NCBI RefSeq assembly: GCF_026262505.1
Contig: NC_067205.1
Span: forward strand, 20,457,645 to 20,521,644
Direction: 5' to 3'
Length of the DNA: 64,000 nucleotides
Source of the DNA: Trichomonas vaginalis G3
Lineage: Eukaryota; Parabasalia; Trichomonadida; Trichomonadidae
The position numbers were made by a program, and so were the translations under genes. Of the stretch, positions 62,823-64,000 are shown one piece after another; positions within the stretch are counted from its first letter, which is position 1; every line of letters starts with the position of its first letter. Under the pieces are notes generated by a model. That model saw only the letters and a program-made list of their open reading frames with translations. It had not been told where the DNA came from and made no database searches.

Positions 62823-62875
62823 GTCCTGGGCACTTTGTGCCTTGGGCTTTAAGGACCCGGGCTCAACGAGTCATG
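62814..62875. repeat. Short palindromic hairpins after a P2 gene
   Basis: GGACTTTAAGTCC (62,814-62,826, containing the stop codon of the 159-aa gene), GGCAC-TTT-GTGCC (62,829-62,841), then GGGCTTTAAGGACCC and GGGCTCAACGAGTC with imperfect symmetry. GC-rich island in AT-rich DNA; same type as at 6,529-6,556 and 15,319-15,371. Between convergent genes, so it could end both transcripts. Confidence 0.65.
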
Positions 62876-63046
62876 ATTTATGATATCAATTATTTGATTC
62901 ATTCGCTCTTCAATAATTTCTATTCTTTTTGTTAAATCATCTATTTTCATTAATGAGGTGATTCTTGATTGAGGAATAGATTTCAAACTAACCACTCCTT
63001 TTATTTTTGAAATTTTGAATCCATCAACTTTAAACATTTTATTCAA
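62849..63046 (-). CDS. Polinton P2 small protein, 65 aa
   Basis: Minus-strand frame with a basic N-terminus (MNKMFKVDGFKISKIKG) and a coiled-coil C-terminal half (MKIDDLTKRIEIIEERMNQII). The last residues (SLSPGP) fall in the palindrome cluster. The pattern suggests a small multimerising protein. Start: first ATG; no T-tract visible because another decayed frame lies just upstream. Confidence 0.45.
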   Translation of the reverse strand: MNKMFKVDGFKISKIKGVVSLKSIPQSRITSLMKIDDLTKRIEIIEERMNQIIDIINHDSLSPGP

Positions 63047-63056
63047 TTTACATGTG

Positions 63057-63227
63057 TCAATTCTTCAAATAATTTTTTATTGTTAGCATAATAGTCATTA
63101 AATTCTTCAACAGATGAAAAAATTTTATTTCAGTAATTGGTTTAACAACGTTTATTTTTTGTTGAACATTTTCACTTTCATTTATTTCTTCCTCCTTTGT
63201 TTCATTTATTTTTAAAATCGGTTTCAT
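63057..63227 (-). CDS. Polinton P2 small hypothetical ORF, 56 aa
   Basis: ATG at 63,227 follows a T-rich stretch on the minus strand. MKPILKINETKEEEINESEN and following Gln/Lys residues look coding. The distal part appears decayed. Function unknown. Confidence 0.35.
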   Translation of the reverse strand: MKPILKINETKEEEINESENVQQKINVVKPITEIKFFHLLKNLMTIMLTIKNYLKN

Positions 63228-63292
63228 TTATCATTAAATAAAAATTAGAATATAAGTGATGAATATATTTTTTAATTAATATTAAATCAGAA

Positions 63293-63528
63293 ATGGCGGC
63301 AGGATTCTTTAAAAATTATGGGATGGAATTAAGAAAGCTGCAGGTTGGGTTTATAAAAAGGTTATTAAACCTGTTGCAAACTTTTTGGCACCAGTAGCGA
63401 AAACGGCAGGAACTATCATAGGTGGCGTATTAGGTACTAAAGCAGGTAATCCGGCGATGGGAGCACAAGCAGGTAACGCAGTTGGTGGAATTGCTGAAGG
63501 AATACTTAATAAAATAGGAGGTGGTTAG
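63293..63528 (+). CDS. Polinton P2 small Gly/Ala-rich amphipathic protein region
   Basis: The N-terminus MAAGFFKN is shared with the convergent gene at 63,553-63,768. The downstream coding-like part is rich in Lys-flanked hydrophobic helices and Ala/Gly (PVAKTAGTIIGGVLGTKAG). Such small amphipathic, Gly-rich proteins occur as minor virion or membrane-active proteins in adenovirus-like and Polinton-like viruses; this role is inferred. The gene region looks broken, about one break. Confidence 0.45.
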
Positions 63529-63552
63529 TGGAAAAATAAATAAATATTATTT

Positions 63553-63768
63553 TTATCTTAGTATTGGTTGAAGTCTTTGATAAACTTTTTCTCCTTTATT
63601 TAAAATTTCTCTTATTGGGGCAGCTTTTGGTGTTATTGATTCAGCAACGTCACTAATTGCTTCTTTATTCTTAAATATCCAATTTGCTCCTTTCTTCATT
63701 GTTTCCCAAACTTTATGCGCTCCTCTTTTTACTCTATCCCACAGTTTCTTAAAGAATCCTGCAGCCAT
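63553..63768 (-). CDS. Polinton P2 amphipathic minor virion-like protein, 71 aa
   Basis: MAAGFFKKLWDRVKRGAHKV and WETMKKGANWIFKNKEAISD form strongly basic amphipathic helices with Trp/Phe on one face, followed by a Pro-containing hinge and a C-terminal helix. This composition resembles membrane-lytic minor capsid peptides (adenovirus protein VI-like), but no homology can be shown here. Convergent with, and N-terminally related to, the 63,293-63,528 region. Confidence 0.6.
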   Translation of the reverse strand: MAAGFFKKLWDRVKRGAHKVWETMKKGANWIFKNKEAISDVAESITPKAAPIREILNKGEKVYQRLQPILR

Positions 63769-63838
63769 AGTTGATTATTTCATTAAAATTAAAAAATTCA
63801 TTTTCATCTTTTAATTTTGATTTTTTATTTAATAATAA

Positions 63839-64000
63839 ATGACGACTAACTATTTAGTGCCAAACACCAAACCGATTAATGGAAATGTGTTTCATTCATT
63901 CGAAAAGATAAATGAAATATTCGCAAAGAATGATGGAAGAAGATATTATAGAGAACTTGAAAGTTCATGCTATGACTCTGATGCTCCATATTTTGATGAT
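63839..64000 (+). CDS. Polinton P2 hypothetical protein, partial (runs off window)
   Basis: ATG in the context TTTATTTAATAATAAATG, the standard element signal. 54 codons visible (MTTNYLVPNTKPINGNVFHS ... RRYYRELESSCYDSDAPYF), open to the window edge. No family recognised from this portion. Confidence 0.55.
   Translation, partial: MTTNYLVPNTKPINGNVFHSFEKINEIFAKNDGRRYYRELESSCYDSDAPYFDD

Larger units (their letters stand above)
61535..64000. mobile_element. Polinton/Maverick P2, left end
   Basis: Begins AGTAGT directly after the truncated repeat. Shares the GTGACTTTTTTTGTTAC terminus, CATCTATATATAG motifs and terminal ORF with the right end of P1 (inverted), then diverges in gene content. It probably shows the capsid-side end of the same family. 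It runs off the window. Some genes look broken (perhaps two or three breaks); the close match to P1 ends suggests a recent age. Confidence 0.8.

Overview
The window looks like nuclear DNA of a parabasalid protist (a Trichomonas/Tritrichomonas-type genome). It is very A+T-rich, its genes are almost intron-free, and it carries Maverick/Polinton elements, Mutator- and Kolobok-like transposons, tetraspanins and Cys/Asn-rich beta-helix surface-type proteins. The species cannot be fixed from sequence alone.

Layout. (1) 1-17,876 is the right-hand part of a Polinton/Maverick (P1). Plus-strand genes occupy 64-9,536 and minus-strand genes 9,747-17,623. They include a phage-type tail-fibre/collar protein, a primase-SF3 helicase, a KilA-N protein, a retroviral-type integrase, a protein-primed family B DNA polymerase with an HNH-like insert, and an EF-hand protein. 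P1 looks broken (a handful of breaks), and its fibre gene is split by a Kolobok-like DNA transposon (3,397-5,826) flanked by TTAA. (2) 17,877-31,000 is host sequence: a large CHD-like protein with a degenerate SNF2 ATPase and a C-terminal FYRN/FYRC pair, a zinc-binding protein gene with two frame changes, and two clusters of minus-strand beta-helix genes and remnants. (3) 32,690-45,262 is a giant satellite. About 11 kb of 71/69-bp units, each made of six diverged 12-bp monomers, is flanked on both sides by irregular 12-mer repeats. (4) 45,290-49,660 is a Mutator-like element with repeat-built inverted ends and a nearly open transposase gene. (5) 49,920-52,849 holds two non-autonomous elements. 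One has a GC-rich hairpin whose 21-base loop is exactly inverted relative to a second copy at 61,359-61,534. (6) 53,507-60,232 carries host genes: an unknown helical protein, a Cys-rich membrane protein, a tetraspanin, duplicated disordered proteins, another beta-helix protein and a short chromodomain-like ORF. (7) 61,535-64,000 is the left end of a second Polinton (P2), inserted into the repeat of (5).

The two Polintons share end sequence, including a tiny terminal ORF, and a start-site signal in which the ATG overlaps TATAAATG/TAAATG after a T-rich tract. Polymerase, primase-helicase and integrase form the replication/integration module. The fibre protein and the small amphipathic proteins look virion-related. 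A 158-bp repeat just before the primase-helicase gene, also present inverted near KilA-N, is a candidate origin or control region.

Limits: no searches or folding were run. Several host ORFs differ by one base from an open frame, and part of the satellite has indel noise typical of unpolished long reads, so some broken genes may be assembly artefacts.
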